Assembly: GCA_001953115.1 (NCBI GenBank)
Contig: LSSL01006761.1
Location: 1-35,528, forward strand
Source of the DNA: Smittium mucronatum
Taxonomy: Eukaryota; Kickxellomycota; Harpellomycetes; Harpellales; Legeriomycetaceae
Reading direction: 5' to 3'
Length of the DNA stretch: 35,528 nt
Shown: in pieces, positions 34,601-35,528 of the stretch
How the letters are laid out: every line of letters starts with the position of its first letter
How positions within the stretch are numbered: position 1 is the stretch's first letter
The notes under the pieces: model-generated
What the model was told of the DNA's origin: nothing
Seen by the model: only the letters and a program-made list of their open reading frames with translations
Databases searched by the model: none
Program-made: the position numbers and the translations under genes

Positions 34601-35528
34601 AACAATAATTAACCACTGTAAGTCTTTGGATAAATATTAAAAAAAATTCATTTACAATAATTTTAATTTTTTAAAGAAAATAAATTATGTTGCATGCACC
34701 TAATAAAGAAATCCTATTAGAGAAAAATATGACTCTCAATTAGTATCGCGCTAAGAAAAAAATATTTTTTATACGTAAAAATGGTTTTTTATATAGTTTT
34801 TTATCTACTTTAGTTTATTGTTTTATGTTCGGATAAAAATCTACTAAATTTAATTTTTAATTTGATTAATATAAAAATTTTAAATCTACGATCTATTATA
34901 TTGGTGGTTGTATCTTCATAAGATCAAATATATTTAAGTGTAATTTTGAGATTTTATTGATATTTTTTTCAGCATCGGGGGTGTGAAACCTTATTGAATT
35001 GTAAATTAACGTAAAACTCTGAAGTTAAAGACAAGATAAAAAAATCTTTGAACCTTCGTATTATAAAAACAAAATAATCATATGTAATTCGTATATGCAA
35101 TAAAAATTCAACCTTTCATTTATCTATTTATGCAATTAAAAAGATATAAATAATATTTGAATACAATTAATATTCATGATCCGATTTCATATAAAAATAT
35201 TATACTTAGTACACACTTAGACAAGTTATGTAGTTAAATTTATATATTATTTCATAAATTAAAAATAAAATTATTCTATTAATATAAAAAATCTTAATTT
35301 TATAGTAAAAAAAAAAAAAAAACAAGATTTTTGGAGAAATGATACTTAAATATAAATAATATCATACTTTAAAGATAAGTCAAAATAAATTTTATATAAT
35401 ATTTGATTGCTTTTTTTTGAGAAATTGAGTGTAATAGATGTAAAACGATGAAAAAAGACGAATGCAAGTGGTCCGAGGACGATAGAATAAATATTTAAGG
35501 AGATATTAGCAAAAAAAGCAAAAAAAAA

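Larger units (their letters stand above)
24276..35528. other. 11 kb AT-rich gene desert
   Basis: Apart from the tail of one 62-codon frame (24154-24342) that overlaps copy E, no open frame of 60 codons exists on either strand and A/T dominates throughout (7 G/C in 60 bases at 25381-25440). Local items are a long TA run at 28564-28609, an imperfect TCCATAA triplet repeat at 27112-27133, an 18-base A run near 35307 and one G/C-rich hairpin at 26590-26616. I see no RNA gene, centromere motif or telomere repeat. It may be old mobile-element DNA eroded by A/T-biased mutation. Confidence 0.6.

Noticed and set aside
24276..35528. Mitochondrial origin for the AT-rich part
   Set aside because: No mitochondrial protein, rRNA or tRNA gene is recognisable, and the stretch joins nuclear-type sequence with spliced genes and transposons.

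Overview
The window looks like nuclear DNA of a very AT-rich eukaryote, most likely a fungus. Two genes have short spliceosomal introns (71 and 59 bases). One belongs to the DUF4246 family, which is essentially fungal, and the other is a Pns1/CTL-type choline-transporter-like protein close to the length of yeast Pns1. No bacterial operon structure, ribosome binding sites, tRNA, rRNA or CRISPR array was seen. I do not name a genus.

Layout. 1-71 is the end of a short tandem repeat. 72-8.8 kb is AT-rich sequence without genes, apart from a decayed coding stretch at about 2.23-3.77 kb (minus strand). 8.87-10.22 kb holds a broken MULE-type transposase (minus strand). 12.3-14.1 kb is the DUF4246 gene and 17.8-19.6 kb the CTL/Pns1 gene, both on the minus strand. 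Around and between the genes lie mobile elements: five copies of a roughly 620-base SINE-like retroelement (10.8, 16.2, 16.9, 22.7 and 23.7 kb), a 1.6 kb element with long inverted ends (14.4-16.1 kb), a 204-base MITE with an 8-base target duplication (20.5 kb), two minisatellites (20.2 and 22.0 kb) and two tiny truncated retro-insertions (21.5 and 22.6 kb). From about 24.3 kb to the end there is an 11 kb gene-free stretch; a sampled line (25381-25440) has 7 G/C in 60 bases, against 25 in 60 in the CTL gene (18421-18480) and 31 in 60 in retroelement copy B (22861-22920).

The two intact genes show no functional link: one is a predicted cytosolic 2-oxoglutarate/iron oxygenase-like protein, the other a polytopic membrane protein. 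The main discovery candidate is the retroelement family. It has a fixed 5' end, an AATAAA signal just before a terminal poly(A), target-site duplications (15 perfect bases in copy C), an age series of young and decayed copies, and a 5'-truncated relative. It is presumably moved by the machinery of a LINE that is not in this window. No internal RNA polymerase III promoter could be shown convincingly.
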